Assembly (NCBI GenBank): GCA_035252155.1
Contig: DATFDL010000224.1
Location: 6,066 to 70,065, forward strand
DNA length: 64,000 nt
Direction: 5' to 3'
Origin: JAICLL01 sp035252155
GTDB lineage: Bacteria > Planctomycetota > Planctomycetia > Pirellulales > JAICIG01
Numbering within the stretch: position 1 is the stretch's first letter; every line of letters begins with the position of its first letter. The notes under the pieces are model-generated. The model was not told where the DNA came from. It saw only the letters and a program-made list of their open reading frames with translations, and did not search any database. Made by a program: the position numbers and the translations under genes. This document shows, in pieces, positions 9,226 through 16,182 of this stretch.

Positions 9226-9543
9226 TTACAGATGGACGGCGATCCAACGTTCCTGTTCGCCGGGCACCGGCTTCGCAGAGGATTCGGCCCACGGGATCGA
9301 CTGGCCGGCGGCGCGGTATCGCGAGACGGCAGTTTTGAACGCCGCAACCAGCGCAGCCAGCGCCTCACGTTGGCTTTTGCCGCGGGCAACCACTTCGGGC
9401 AGGTTGCACGAGCGCGCCGAAATCCATCCCTCGGCGTCCGGAGGCGAGAGAAACGCATGGCAATTGTAAACCGGCACGCTCGCGGCCGAATTGCCGTCTT
9501 CGCTGGCGGCGTGAGGGGCCGATTCGTTCAATTCGTTATTCAT
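9226..9543 (-). CDS. HicB-like small protein
   Basis: 105 residues from the ATG at 9543; longer in-frame extensions only shadow the amine oxidase. The segment from VYNCHAFLSPPDAEGW to AVSRYRAAGQSIPW matches the partly degraded RNase-H fold of HicB-type antitoxins. No DNA-binding extension and no adjacent HicA toxin ORF are present, so this is an orphan HicB-like protein of the kind common in planctomycetes rather than a complete toxin-antitoxin pair. It lies between the amine oxidase and EEP genes, all on the minus strand. Confidence 0.72.
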   Translation of the reverse strand: MNNELNESAPHAASEDGNSAASVPVYNCHAFLSPPDAEGWISARSCNLPEVVARGKSQREALAALVAAFKTAVSRYRAAGQSIPWAESSAKPVPGEQERWIAVHL

Positions 9544-9652
9544 TTCACTGGGCGGGAGCGGGTTTTCACGCAGTCTGGCGCCTTCTCCACGGTTTGTCAC
9601 GTCCGAATGCCGCGACCCTCCGCTGCCGCGGACCGTCTGCGTAAATCTTTTT

Positions 9653-11704
9653 CTAAACCGAAGGCGGTACGTCCAGAACTGGGTTACGATCGAAGAATCC
9701 ATCCGGCTTGAGCGAGAAGCCCAGGGATGCCACCGGCATGACCGGCCAATCTTCGATGCGCGGCACGTGCGTGTGGCCGAAGACGTACCAAACCACCAGC
9801 GGCGTATTTTCGATGGAACGATCGGCGGCGGTCCAAATCGGCAGACCGTCGCCCGTGGGGTGCTGGTTGGGAAAATCGCCCGCGGCGAAGCGCTGGTTGG
9901 CATCGTAGGGCGTAACCCAGAGCTGGTGATTGATGAAGCCTGCCCGCTTCACCACGGCTGCGTCGGGCTGCACGAGCGGCGGAGAATTTTCGCCCGGAAC
10001 AAGTCGATAGGCTGCCGGTCTGCCCAGGTAGTTCTTGCGCTGCGGATTCAGAATCCGCCAGAAGCGCGACGAGGCGCTGTTGACCGAGCGCCGCGCGGCC
10101 AGTTCGCTCGCAAGCCGCGTCGCTTCGGCTCGGAAGGCGTTGCCGTGCGGATTCTCGGGGCCGCGGGGCACCGAGACCGTGTTGACTTCCTCCACCGAGT
10201 TGGCGTCGCCATCGACCGCCACGTCAAGCCGGGCGGCAAAAATGTGCTGGTGGAACGGCGCATTTAAGCGCGGGGCGACTTCGCTGCCAAACCGCGATTG
10301 TTCCCCAGGTTTGAGCGCCGTGGTGTTGACGATGCCCGTCAGCTTCACCTCGCACTGAATCGTCCCGTCCAGATAAAAGTGCCAATAGAACCCGTAGTCG
10401 TAGTTGCCGACGGTGGCGATGAACGACACCACCAGCCGCCGGTTGCGGCGCGTTTCGGTTTGGCCGGTGCGCCAATCGGTGTGCTTCCAGAGCAGGCCGG
10501 CGTCTTCCTCATGTAGGCAGACGGCGTTCTTGAGGGTGACCGGCCGGCCGCGGCTGTCGCAAACGTGGACATCAAAGTACCGTACCGTTCCCAAGCAATC
10601 GCAGCCCAGGACCAGCGAGTTGGCCATTGTGCCGATGCCAAATTCGCCGATGTCGAAAGCGTTCTTGCGATAGCTGCTTTCATCAGGATCGCCATAAGGC
10701 ACTACCATCTCGCCGATGCTCGCGCGGTAAAGAACCGGCCGTTCGCGGCCCTGGTCTTCATAACGAATCGTGTACAGCACGAGTCCTTCGCGAGGCGTGA
10801 AGCCGATGCGGAATTTCCACCTCTGCCAGCTCACTTCCTGGCCGTCGACGGTGAAGCTTGGTCCGTCGGGCTGCGATACTTCGAGTGGCTTCAGGCCGCC
10901 CCGCATCTCGGGAAGATAATCGCGCGACCAGTTGCCGCTGGCTGGCGGCAGCGGCACGGTGCCAAAATCTTCGATCCGCAGCACTTTCATCTTGTGCAGG
11001 TCGACGACGGCCACGATTCCTTCCAGCGGCCGGGCGTAGCCATTATCGCCCGGCTCGCTGCGGAGCCAGCAGAGTGCCCGCGACAACCGTCTGCCCTGGT
11101 CTTCCGGCAATTCCGTCCCATACATGCCCGCCGACCAGGCGTCGACCATCACCAGATCGACATCGCCCACGCCGCGCTTAGCCAGCGCCGCGCGAAACTC
11201 GGGCGAGCTTTTGACAGCAGCCTCGCAGTCGGCGAATTCCTCGAGCACAATGGGCGGTTGCAAGCCCGCGGCCAGCGGTTCGAACTTCGTAACCTGAGTG
11301 GTGGTCAAATCGACTTGGGCCTCGAACGCCTGTCCTTTCGCGGTGTCCATCACCAGCACGGCTGCCATCCGCGCAAGACCAGCTTGCGGCAGCGAGGCCA
11401 CGGCGTTCAGGCGGCTCGGCTCGGCCAAAGTGACACTGACGAACCGCCAGGATTCGCTGAGTGATTTTTGCTGGCGGAGGGCGGCCACAGCCCGTTCGAT
11501 CTCTCCGGCGGTGAGGGGATCGAGCGGATGAGCGGCGAGTGTGGCAATCTGGTGATCGTCGGAATGCCGCTCCGTTGCTTGAGCGGCTTCGACGCACAGC
11601 CACCGTCCGGCTGCCACGAGGCCCGTCGCCGCGGCCGACGCGCCAAGAAAGGTCCTTCGTGAAGCTAAACTACCAGCCGGGACATGTTCAGGGGTGTCTG
11701 CCAT
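9653..11704 (-). CDS. Copper amine oxidase, Tat-exported
   Basis: 683 residues. The ATG at 11704 has AAGGA eight bases upstream and opens a twin-arginine signal (LASRRTFLGASAAATG). All catalytic landmarks are present: the topaquinone precursor Tyr435 in TVGNYDYG, the catalytic Asp351 in AFDIGEFGIG, copper ligands His485 and His487 in FHQHIFAARLD, and the third His in GHTHVPRIEDWPVMP. The enzyme oxidises primary amines to aldehydes with release of ammonia and hydrogen peroxide. Length and motif order match the family, so it should be active. No other amine-degradation genes are nearby. Confidence 0.95.
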   Translation of the reverse strand: MADTPEHVPAGSLASRRTFLGASAAATGLVAAGRWLCVEAAQATERHSDDHQIATLAAHPLDPLTAGEIERAVAALRQQKSLSESWRFVSVTLAEPSRLNAVASLPQAGLARMAAVLVMDTAKGQAFEAQVDLTTTQVTKFEPLAAGLQPPIVLEEFADCEAAVKSSPEFRAALAKRGVGDVDLVMVDAWSAGMYGTELPEDQGRRLSRALCWLRSEPGDNGYARPLEGIVAVVDLHKMKVLRIEDFGTVPLPPASGNWSRDYLPEMRGGLKPLEVSQPDGPSFTVDGQEVSWQRWKFRIGFTPREGLVLYTIRYEDQGRERPVLYRASIGEMVVPYGDPDESSYRKNAFDIGEFGIGTMANSLVLGCDCLGTVRYFDVHVCDSRGRPVTLKNAVCLHEEDAGLLWKHTDWRTGQTETRRNRRLVVSFIATVGNYDYGFYWHFYLDGTIQCEVKLTGIVNTTALKPGEQSRFGSEVAPRLNAPFHQHIFAARLDVAVDGDANSVEEVNTVSVPRGPENPHGNAFRAEATRLASELAARRSVNSASSRFWRILNPQRKNYLGRPAAYRLVPGENSPPLVQPDAAVVKRAGFINHQLWVTPYDANQRFAAGDFPNQHPTGDGLPIWTAADRSIENTPLVVWYVFGHTHVPRIEDWPVMPVASLGFSLKPDGFFDRNPVLDVPPSV

Positions 11705-11853
11705 AGGAGCGGTCCTTGAAAACCTGCCATGAGGGGCAAACTTATCCAGCGGGCTGCCGGCGCCAAATAGATTCAATTCTCCGTCAGCAAGCCGCAATAC
11801 TGTATTACAGGATCTAAGAACCACCAACCCCCCGCGTCTGGTAGAATGAGTGG

Positions 11854-12738
11854 ATGAAACGAAATCCTCCTCGGACGCACCTGAGCATTCTCCCCGCACT
11901 TTGCTGCCTTGCCATCTACAGCCATTGCGCCTTCCTGGCGGAAGCGGCTCCTTCGGGCGCGGCGCCACAGAGCATCATGGCGGAGCGGCCTGAAGACCAG
12001 GCCAATGACGAAGTCGGCCGCATCACGTTGAAACGGCCGGGTGAGCGGGACTTCATTGTCGATCTGGCCGACCTCGTCTCTTCGTCCGATGAGCAGCGCA
12101 TCCGAGACATTGCCACCAAGCTGCTCAACCACAAGGCGACGCCCATCATCGTCGTGACGATCGAGTCGATGGCCAAGTACGGCGGTGCCGGCATGCGTAT
12201 CGAGACGTTTGCCCACCTATTGTTCGATCAGTGGGCGATTGGCCAGGCCAAGGTCAAGGGCCAGCTTTGGAACACGGGCATTCTGCTGTTGGTGTCGCGA
12301 GACGATCGCAAGGCTCGGATCGAACTCGGTGCCGGCTGGAAGCATGAGCAAGATTCGCTCGCTCAGCAAATCATGGACGAGCAGATTGTTCCGCGGTTCC
12401 GCCAGGGCGATTTTTCGGGCGGCATCGTGGCCGGGGTTGAGGCACTCGACAAGATGGCCCGCGGGCTTGAGCTGCCGCGGCCTCCGACTCCGTGGTGGCT
12501 GCCGGTGCTGATGGCCGTCGCGATCGGGTTGATGATTTTCACCATCGTGTCGCTCATCCGGCGCGGGGCCAGCGGTTGGGCTTGGCTGTTCTGGGGCGCT
12601 GTCTTTTCGCTCATCGGATACCTGCTTTACTCGTTCTTAAGAAGCTCCATGAGTTCGGGCGGGGGTGGGGGCGGGTTCTCGGGCGGCTCGTTTGGCGGCG
12701 GCTATTCCGGCGGCGGTGGCGCAACCGGCTCATGGTAG
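11854..12738 (+). CDS. TPM-domain membrane protein (YgcG type)
   Basis: 294 residues: a signal peptide (about 1-32), a TPM domain (about 65-210, with VDLADLVSSSDEQRI and GDFSGGIVAGVEAL), two hydrophobic helices (about 212-270) and a Gly/Ser-rich C-terminal tail ending GGGGATGSW. This is the usual architecture of YgcG/TPM_phosphatase proteins, implicated in membrane or photosystem protein maintenance in other lineages. It is followed after 11 nt by a second TPM gene. Confidence 0.88.
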   Translation: MKRNPPRTHLSILPALCCLAIYSHCAFLAEAAPSGAAPQSIMAERPEDQANDEVGRITLKRPGERDFIVDLADLVSSSDEQRIRDIATKLLNHKATPIIVVTIESMAKYGGAGMRIETFAHLLFDQWAIGQAKVKGQLWNTGILLLVSRDDRKARIELGAGWKHEQDSLAQQIMDEQIVPRFRQGDFSGGIVAGVEALDKMARGLELPRPPTPWWLPVLMAVAIGLMIFTIVSLIRRGASGWAWLFWGAVFSLIGYLLYSFLRSSMSSGGGGGGFSGGSFGGGYSGGGGATGSW

Positions 12739-12749
12739 CGAGGTAAAAC

Positions 12750-13433
12750 ATGGCAAGCGCCAACAAGAAGCTCACGGCCGACGACAAGAAGCGGATCAAT
12801 GACGCCGTGGCCTCGGCGGAAGCGAAAACTTCTGCGGAGATAGTGCCCGTCATCGCGACGGTTTCCGGTCGCTACGATCGCCCGGAAGACATCGTGGGGC
12901 TCTGGATGGCGCTGTTGGCACTAGCCGTCACCTGGTGCGTTTTGCCCGAACATGCGAGATCGGGAGACTGGGGAGCGATGCCGGCTTGGGCGCACCTGCT
13001 TCTGTTGGCCGTCAGCGTCGTCGTCGGCTTCGTCATCGGGGCGTTGGTCGGCGCTCACGTTAATCCGCTTCGGCACCTTTTCACCCCTTCGCAGCAGATG
13101 CGCGATGAGGTTCTGCTGCGATCGCGGCAGGTGTTCTTTGACAGCCGCGTGCATCACACCGCCGGCCGGACGGGCATCTTGATCTATGTCTCGTTGTTCG
13201 AGCGGATGGCCGCCGTTCTCGCGGACGACGCCGTAATCGAGAAGCTGGGGCAGGCTGCCTTGGACGAGATGCGTGACCATCTTGCCGCCTCGTTAAGCAG
13301 CCAGTCACTCGCCGACGCAGTCTGCGGCACGATCGCCGCCGCGGCCCCTAAGCTGGCGGCGGCGCTGCCCAGGGCCGAGGGTGACGTCAACGAGTTGCCC
13401 GATGCCCTCATCGTTCTTGATCGGCCCGTTTAG
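12750..13433 (+). CDS. Second TPM-domain membrane protein
   Basis: 227 residues. It opens with KLTADDKKRINDAVASAEAKTSAEIVPVIA, a TPM-type beginning, followed by two hydrophobic helices (about 48-105) that interrupt the domain. The TPM region then resumes (SRVHHTAGRTGILIYVSLFE). This is the partner type commonly encoded directly behind a YgcG-like protein, here 11 nt downstream, so an operon is likely. The function is presumably linked to that of its neighbour. Confidence 0.85.
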   Translation: MASANKKLTADDKKRINDAVASAEAKTSAEIVPVIATVSGRYDRPEDIVGLWMALLALAVTWCVLPEHARSGDWGAMPAWAHLLLLAVSVVVGFVIGALVGAHVNPLRHLFTPSQQMRDEVLLRSRQVFFDSRVHHTAGRTGILIYVSLFERMAAVLADDAVIEKLGQAALDEMRDHLAASLSSQSLADAVCGTIAAAAPKLAAALPRAEGDVNELPDALIVLDRPV

Positions 13434-13537
13434 CCGTGGGATCGTCGCATGAAGGACTTCTCTATATGAACGCCGCGTCCGGCAGCTCAACGAAAAAATT
13501 CTTGTGAACCTCGCGAAACTTCCGGCGTCTAACAGGG

Positions 13538-13543
13538 TATAAT
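13538..13543 (+). promoter_or_regulatory. Consensus -10 box (TATAAT)
   Basis: TATAAT lies 7 nt before a perfect 9-bp hairpin and about 215 nt before a strong terminator. No convincing TTGACA is seen 17 nt upstream. The spacing fits transcription of the non-coding RNA described next. Confidence 0.5.
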
Positions 13544-13549
13544 GTATCA

Positions 13550-13790
13550 GGCACGACCACTCACGCGATCAGGTCGTGCCGGTTTTAACGACTGCCCCCG
13601 GCGGGCCAGCGAGACTTTCCCATGATGTCCATACGGCCCAGCATCACCAACGAACGCAAAGGGACGGGCTTATTTGCCGGTCAACCGGCGAATTCGCTCC
13701 CCGCGCATCCGTTGCGCTTGTGACGCTCGGCCATCAAGCAAGCAAGGCTCTTCAAAGGCCCGGTGTCACGAGACACCGGGCCTTTTTTCG
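13550..13790 (+). ncRNA. Structured non-coding RNA upstream of the tRNA array
   Basis: Between the TATAAT and a perfect rho-independent terminator lies about 240 nt with no credible reading frame. It starts with a 9-bp hairpin (13550-13558 with 13572-13580). A long-range pairing of GGCC-AGCG near 13605 with CGCT-C-GGCC near 13720 encloses a hairpin GCCGGT/ACCGGC near 13681-13694. The rod-like outline recalls 6S RNA but I cannot recognise the 6S consensus. It is not tmRNA, RNase P or SRP RNA by motif. It may be an independent small RNA or a regulated leader ahead of the tRNA operon. Confidence 0.45.
13757..13788 (+). terminator. Rho-independent terminator
   Basis: A perfect 11-bp stem (GGCCCGGTGTC / GACACCGGGCC) with an ACGA loop is followed by TTTTTT. 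It ends the non-coding transcript about 20 nt before tRNA-Glu, so the tRNA array either has its own promoter or depends on terminator read-through. Confidence 0.93.
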
Positions 13791-13809
13791 TTGGCAACCA
13801 GAAACACAC

Positions 13810-13882
13810 GGCTCGTTCGTCTAGCGGCTCAGGATGCCGGCCCTTCAAGCCGGAGGCCGGGGTTCGACTCCCCGACGAGCTA
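13810..13882 (+). tRNA. tRNA-Glu(TTC), C33 variant
   Basis: Acceptor GGCTCGT/ACGAGCT, anticodon stem CCGGC/GCCGG with loop CCTTCAA, T arm CGGGG-TTCGACT-CCCCG. Position 33 is C instead of the near-universal T. First gene of the tRNA array; no CCA is encoded. Confidence 0.88.
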
Positions 13883-13891
13883 CTTGAAAAG

Positions 13892-13964
13892 CAGAACGTA
13901 GGAGAGCGGCCACTCCGCCTGGTCGGGGGCCAGGAGACCGCCGGTTCGAGTCCGGCCGTTCTGA
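13892..13964 (+). tRNA. tRNA-Pro(GGG), C33 variant
   Basis: Acceptor CAGAACG/CGTTCTG, D stem GGAG/CTCC, anticodon stem CCTGG/CCAGG with loop TCGGGGG, T arm GCCGG-TTCGAGT-CCGGC. All stems pair perfectly, but position 33 is C. Confidence 0.88.
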
Positions 13965-13983
13965 CAGACTGAACGAAGAATCA

Positions 13984-14055
13984 CGGGATGTAGGGTAGCG
14001 GTGGCCCGCGTGCCTTGGGAGCACGAGCAAGTGGGTTCAACTCCCACCGTCCCGA
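13984..14055 (+). tRNA. tRNA-Pro(TGG)
   Basis: Acceptor CGGGATG/CGTCCCG (one G-T pair), anticodon stem CGTGC/GCACG with loop CTTGGGA, T arm GTGGG-TTCAACT-CCCAC. Fully canonical. Confidence 0.92.
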
Positions 14056-14066
14056 CTCGTAATCAT

Positions 14067-14155
14067 AGTCCGGTGTTGTAACGGAAGCATGGCGATCTGA
14101 TACGTCGCCGGCGACCACGCTGCGCGCGGTGCCCGTTCGACTCCACCCCGGACTA
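14067..14155 (+). tRNA. tRNA-Ile(GAT)-like with internal hairpin insertion
   Basis: Acceptor AGTCCGG/CCGGACT and anticodon stem GCGAT/GTCGC with loop CTGATAC give Ile(GAT). The stretch between anticodon stem and T loop is 27 nt instead of about 10. It contains the element CGACCA...GGTGCCCG (14112-14135) shared with other tRNAs here. The 5' side of the T stem no longer pairs with CCACC. Either an excised insertion or a defective gene. Confidence 0.6.
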
Positions 14156-14180
14156 CTTCGCCAAAACAAGGAGAACCACA

Positions 14181-14264
14181 ATGCGGCAGCGACAGCGGCT
14201 CAAACGCATACGCCAGACCGACAACATGGGGTCGTGGCGTAACGGTAGCGCATCCGCCTTTTAA
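14181..14264 (+). CDS. Possible basic 27-residue peptide
   Basis: AAGGAG lies 7 nt before an ATG opening MRQRQRLKRIRQTDNMG..., which ends at a TAA inside the anticodon loop of the following tRNA-Lys-like gene. The Shine-Dalgarno is good and six of the first eleven residues are Arg or Lys. Overlap with a tRNA and the short length make chance likely. Confidence 0.2.
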   Translation: MRQRQRLKRIRQTDNMGSWRNGSASAF

Positions 14265-14301
14265 GCGGAAGGGTGAGGGTTCGACTCCGGCTGGGTGCTT
14301 A
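14227..14301 (+). tRNA. tRNA-Lys(TTT)-like, probably degenerate
   Basis: The anticodon arm TCCGC-CTTTTAA-GCGGA and a good D arm identify Lys(TTT), but the flanking 5' (GGGGTCG) and 3' (TGGGTGC) stretches do not pair as an acceptor stem. The T stem has two mismatches. Likely a decayed tRNA gene, or one needing repair. Confidence 0.5.
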
Positions 14302-14306
14302 TAGAG

Positions 14307-14402
14307 CGGCGTGTGGGAAAGCCTGGAATTCCGCGTGCTTCGGGAGCACGAAACCGACCAACGCTGCGCGTCGGTGCCCGGGTTCAAATCCGGCCACGCC
14401 GA
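14307..14402 (+). tRNA. tRNA-Pro(CGG) with internal hairpin insertion
   Basis: Acceptor CGGCGTG/CACGCCG, D stem GGAA/TTCC, anticodon stem CGTGC/GCACG with loop TTCGGGA. The variable region carries the shared element at 14355-14380, identical over 26 nt to the copy in tRNA-Gly(TCC). The T stem pairs GCC-GG with CCGGC only if one C bulges. Confidence 0.65.
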
Positions 14403-14408
14403 CTCGAT

Positions 14409-14483
14409 TGCGGTGGGACCCGTGCTGGTACGGGTAGGCGGCTGTTAACCGCCCTGACGCAGGTTCGATTCCTGGCGCCGCAG
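14409..14483 (+). tRNA. tRNA-Asn(GTT)
   Basis: Acceptor TGCGGTG/CGCCGCA, anticodon stem GGCGG/CCGCC with loop CTGTTAA, T loop TTCGATT. One mismatch at the outer T-stem pair; otherwise canonical. Confidence 0.9.
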
Positions 14484-14497
14484 CTCACGATGAAAAC

Positions 14498-14582
14498 GGA
14501 ACGGCAAGCCAACGGGCGATGGCAGCCGCCTCGAAAGCGGTCGAGCAGCAATGCCTTGGGAGTTCGACTCTCCCTCCTTCCG
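14498..14582 (+). tRNA. tRNA-Ser(CGA)
   Basis: Anticodon stem GCCGC/GCGGT with loop CTCGAAA, long variable arm as expected for serine, T arm GGGAG-TTCGACT-CTCCC. The acceptor GGAACGG/TCCTTCC has one C-C mismatch. Confidence 0.82.
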
Positions 14583-14589
14583 CCTTCAC

Positions 14590-14681
14590 GTGCCCTTGGC
14601 CGAGCGGCAAAGGCTCCAGCCTTCCAAGCTGGCGCGACCAACGCTGCGCGTCGGTGCCCGGTTCGACTCTCGCAGGGCACT
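14590..14681 (+). tRNA. tRNA-Gly(TCC) with internal hairpin insertion
   Basis: Acceptor GTGCCCT/AGGGCAC and anticodon stem CCAGC/GCTGG with loop CTTCCAA identify Gly(TCC). The gene is 92 nt long because the shared element lies at 14635-14660. Removing 23 nt starting after GCGCGA would restore a perfect GCGAG/CTCGC T stem but would leave a very short variable loop. Confidence 0.62.
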
Positions 14682-14691
14682 CTTTCAATGA

Positions 14692-14762
14692 TCGGGGATC
14701 GGCTAACGGTAGGCTCCCTGGCTTTGAACCAGGAGATGGAGGTTCAAGTCCTTCTCCCCGAA
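14692..14762 (+). tRNA. tRNA-Gln(TTG)
   Basis: Acceptor TCGGGGA/TCCCCGA with the weak T1-A72 pair usual for Gln, anticodon stem CCTGG/CCAGG with loop CTTTGAA, T stem GGAGG/CCTTC. Canonical. Confidence 0.92.
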
Positions 14763-14798
14763 CTTCGGTCGCGATGGCCGTGTCCCAAGAATACATGA

Positions 14799-14892
14799 TC
14801 CGGGGCAGTTGCTGCTGGTAGTAACGCCTGGCTCCGGGCACCGTGCGCAGCATGGTCGCAGGAAGCCATTGGTTCGATTCCAACCCCCGGAA
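14799..14892 (+). tRNA. tRNA-Arg(CCG) split by an inverted copy of the hairpin element
   Basis: Acceptor TCCGGGG/CCCCGGA. The anticodon arm reads CCTGG CTCCGGG C, then 19 nt (ACCGTGCGCAGCATGGTCG), then CAGG. Removing those 19 nt leaves a perfect CCTGG/CCAGG stem with U33 and a CCG anticodon. The extra segment (14835-14858 with flanks) is the reverse complement of the element in the Ile, Pro and Gly genes. Confidence 0.62.
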
Positions 14893-14904
14893 CTTTAGAC
14901 ATAC

Positions 14905-14989
14905 GGAGGTCATCCGGCCGGATGAGGAGCCTGTCTTGAAAACAGGTGGCGGCGCAAGTCGCTTGTGAGTTCGAGTCTCACGGCCTCCG
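14905..14989 (+). tRNA. tRNA-Ser(TGA)
   Basis: Acceptor GGAGGTC/GGCCTCC, anticodon stem CCTGT/ACAGG with loop CTTGAAA, long variable arm, T arm GTGAG-TTCGAGT-CTCAC, discriminator G. Canonical serine type. Confidence 0.93.
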
Positions 14990-15003
14990 CCTCTGGTGAA
15001 ACA

Positions 15004-15076
15004 CGTCCCGTGGCCTAGTAGCGAAGGCAGCGCCTCCACACGGCGAAGATCGACAGTGCGAGTCTGTCCGGGACTA
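15004..15076 (+). tRNA. tRNA-Val(CAC)-like, C33 variant
   Basis: Six acceptor pairs GTCCCG/CGGGAC, D stem GCC/GGC, anticodon stem CGCC/GGCG with loop TCCACAC (CAC, position 33 C). The T arm GACAG/CTGTC carries an unusual TGCGAGT loop (G55). Several deviations suggest relaxed constraint. Confidence 0.65.
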
Positions 15077-15077
15077 C

Positions 15078-15152
15078 GTCCTCGTGGAGCAGCCAGGAGT
15101 GCTCGCCTGCTTGTCAGGCAGGAGGTCGCGGGTTCAAGTCCCGCCGGGGACG
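15078..15152 (+). tRNA. tRNA-Asp(GTC)
   Basis: Acceptor GTCCTCG/CGGGGAC, anticodon stem CCTGC/GCAGG with loop TTGTCAG, T arm GCGGG-TTCAAGT-CCCGC, discriminator G as expected for Asp. Confidence 0.92.
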
Positions 15153-15166
15153 CTTTCATAAAGCAC

Positions 15167-15241
15167 GGCGCGGTACGCAAACAGGCAAAGCGGCCAAGCT
15201 CAAACCTTGGTGACCTGTCGGTTCGATTCCGACCTGCGCCA
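15167..15241 (+). tRNA. tRNA-Leu(CAA) with a short variable loop
   Basis: Acceptor GGCGCGG/CTGCGCC, anticodon stem CCAAG/CTTGG with loop CTCAAAC, T arm GTCGG-TTCGATT-CCGAC. The variable region is only about 6 nt, whereas bacterial tRNA-Leu normally has a long variable arm. The body is therefore type I although the anticodon is a leucine one. Confidence 0.78.
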
Positions 15242-15346
15242 CTCGCACAACGAGCAACATGCGTCGGTTGAGCATTCGGATACAAAATCAGCGTCTATTG
15301 AGTGAACAGTGCTGGCCGGCGTTAACCGTGCGACGGCAATACGATC

Positions 15347-15375
15347 GAGTCCTGAACCCCGAACCTTGAACCCTC
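15347..15375 (+). repeat. Degenerate CCCTGAA heptamer run
   Basis: CCTGAACCCCGAACCTTGAACCCTCCC ends 2 nt before the HNH start codon. The same heptamer array precedes the EF-G start at 60210 and occurs in inverted copies near 58141-58297. Confidence 0.7.
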
Positions 15376-15377
15376 CC

Positions 15378-15968
15378 ATGGCCAAGATGCTCAACAGGCC
15401 GGCGCTGGTGCTCAACCGCAACTGGCAGCCGGTGAACGTCGCCACCGTCGCTCGCGCGCTGGTCATGCTCTTCAATGAGGCGGCCCGCGTCGTCGATCCG
15501 GCTGACTACCAGCTCTACACCTGGGCTGACTGGTCAGGGCTGGCTCCGCGCGACGGCGAGCCGTTCATCCAGGCGGTGAGCATGCGGTTGCGCGTACCGG
15601 AGGTGATCGTGCTGGCGGGCTACGATCGGCTGCCCGAAGCGGCCGTGGCGTTCAGCCGGCGGAACATCTTCAAGCGCGACCACTACACTTGCCAGTATTG
15701 CGGCGTACAGCCGGGCGTCGAGGAGCTGTCGATCGACCACGTAATTCCGCGGTCGCAAGGCGGCATCTCGACCTGGGACAACTGCGTGCTGGCGTGCGTG
15801 GAGTGCAACAAGCGCAAGGCCAACCGCACGCCGGCTGAGGCGGGCATGAAGCTGCGCAAGCAACCTTGCCGCCCGCAGTGGAAGCCGCTCTATGCTGCGC
15901 ACAGCGTGCGTGTCGAGAGCTGGTCGAAGTTTGTCAGCGAGGCTTATTGGAGCGTCGAACTCCGCTGA
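15378..15968 (+). CDS. HNH endonuclease within the tRNA array
   Basis: 196 residues from the ATG at 15378 (MAKMLNRPALVLNRNWQPVN). The C-terminal half holds the HNH fold: zinc-knuckle cysteines in CQYCG and CVEC, the catalytic ELSIDHVIPRSQGG segment, and WDNCVLACVECNKRKANR. The family (COG1403 type) is widespread in planctomycetes and cyanobacteria and may act as a structure-specific or housekeeping nuclease rather than a homing enzyme. Its place inside a tRNA array, 136 nt after tRNA-Leu and about 50 nt before tRNA-Trp, makes a role in array mobility possible. No Shine-Dalgarno is present; the CCCTGAA run precedes the start directly. Confidence 0.88.
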   Translation: MAKMLNRPALVLNRNWQPVNVATVARALVMLFNEAARVVDPADYQLYTWADWSGLAPRDGEPFIQAVSMRLRVPEVIVLAGYDRLPEAAVAFSRRNIFKRDHYTCQYCGVQPGVEELSIDHVIPRSQGGISTWDNCVLACVECNKRKANRTPAEAGMKLRKQPCRPQWKPLYAAHSVRVESWSKFVSEAYWSVELR

Positions 15969-15984
15969 GCCGCAGTTGAAGCAA

Positions 15985-16014
15985 GCCGATCCAAGCGGGG
16001 CAGCTTGGATCGGC
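15985..16014 (+). terminator. Perfect hairpin after the HNH gene
   Basis: A 12-bp perfect stem (GCCGATCCAAGC / GCTTGGATCGGC) with loop GGGGCA lies 16 nt after the HNH stop. It lacks a T-run, so it may be a terminator or a processing site before tRNA-Trp, which begins 6 nt later. Confidence 0.55.
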
Positions 16015-16019
16015 CTTAC

Positions 16020-16089
16020 AGGATCGTGCTCCTGGGAGAGCCAGCGGTCTCCAAAGCCGCTTTACGGGGTTCGACTCCTCGCGATCCTG
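16020..16089 (+). tRNA. tRNA-Trp(CCA)
   Basis: Acceptor AGGATCG/CGATCCT, anticodon stem GCGGT/GCCGC with loop CTCCAAA, T arm CGGGG-TTCGACT-CCTCG, discriminator G. Canonical. Confidence 0.92.
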
Positions 16090-16092
16090 CTT

Positions 16093-16163
16093 GTCCTGCG
16101 AGTGTGATGGAAGCACGGCAATCTTCGGAACTGTAAGACGGGGTCCGATTCCTCGGCGGGGTG
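16093..16163 (+). tRNA. tRNA-Arg(TCG)
   Basis: Acceptor GTCCTGC/GCGGGGT pairs using three G-T wobbles. D stem GTG/CAC; anticodon arm GCAAT-CTTCGGA-ACTGT with one A-C mismatch; T loop TCCGATT. It is probably functional but somewhat degraded. Confidence 0.72.
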
Positions 16164-16182
16164 CTGCTGGTCATAACAACTT

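Noticed and set aside
9226..9543. Complete HicAB toxin-antitoxin module
   Set aside because: No HicA-like ORF flanks the HicB-like gene on either side.
13674..13972. ORFs reading through the non-coding RNA and first tRNAs
   Set aside because: They overlap structured RNA and tRNAs and have no ribosome-binding sites or family features.
14112..14858. The repeated tRNA hairpins as integron attC sites
   Set aside because: The elements lack the GTTRRRY/RYYYAAC core pair, no integron integrase is near, and they lie inside tRNA bodies instead of between cassettes.
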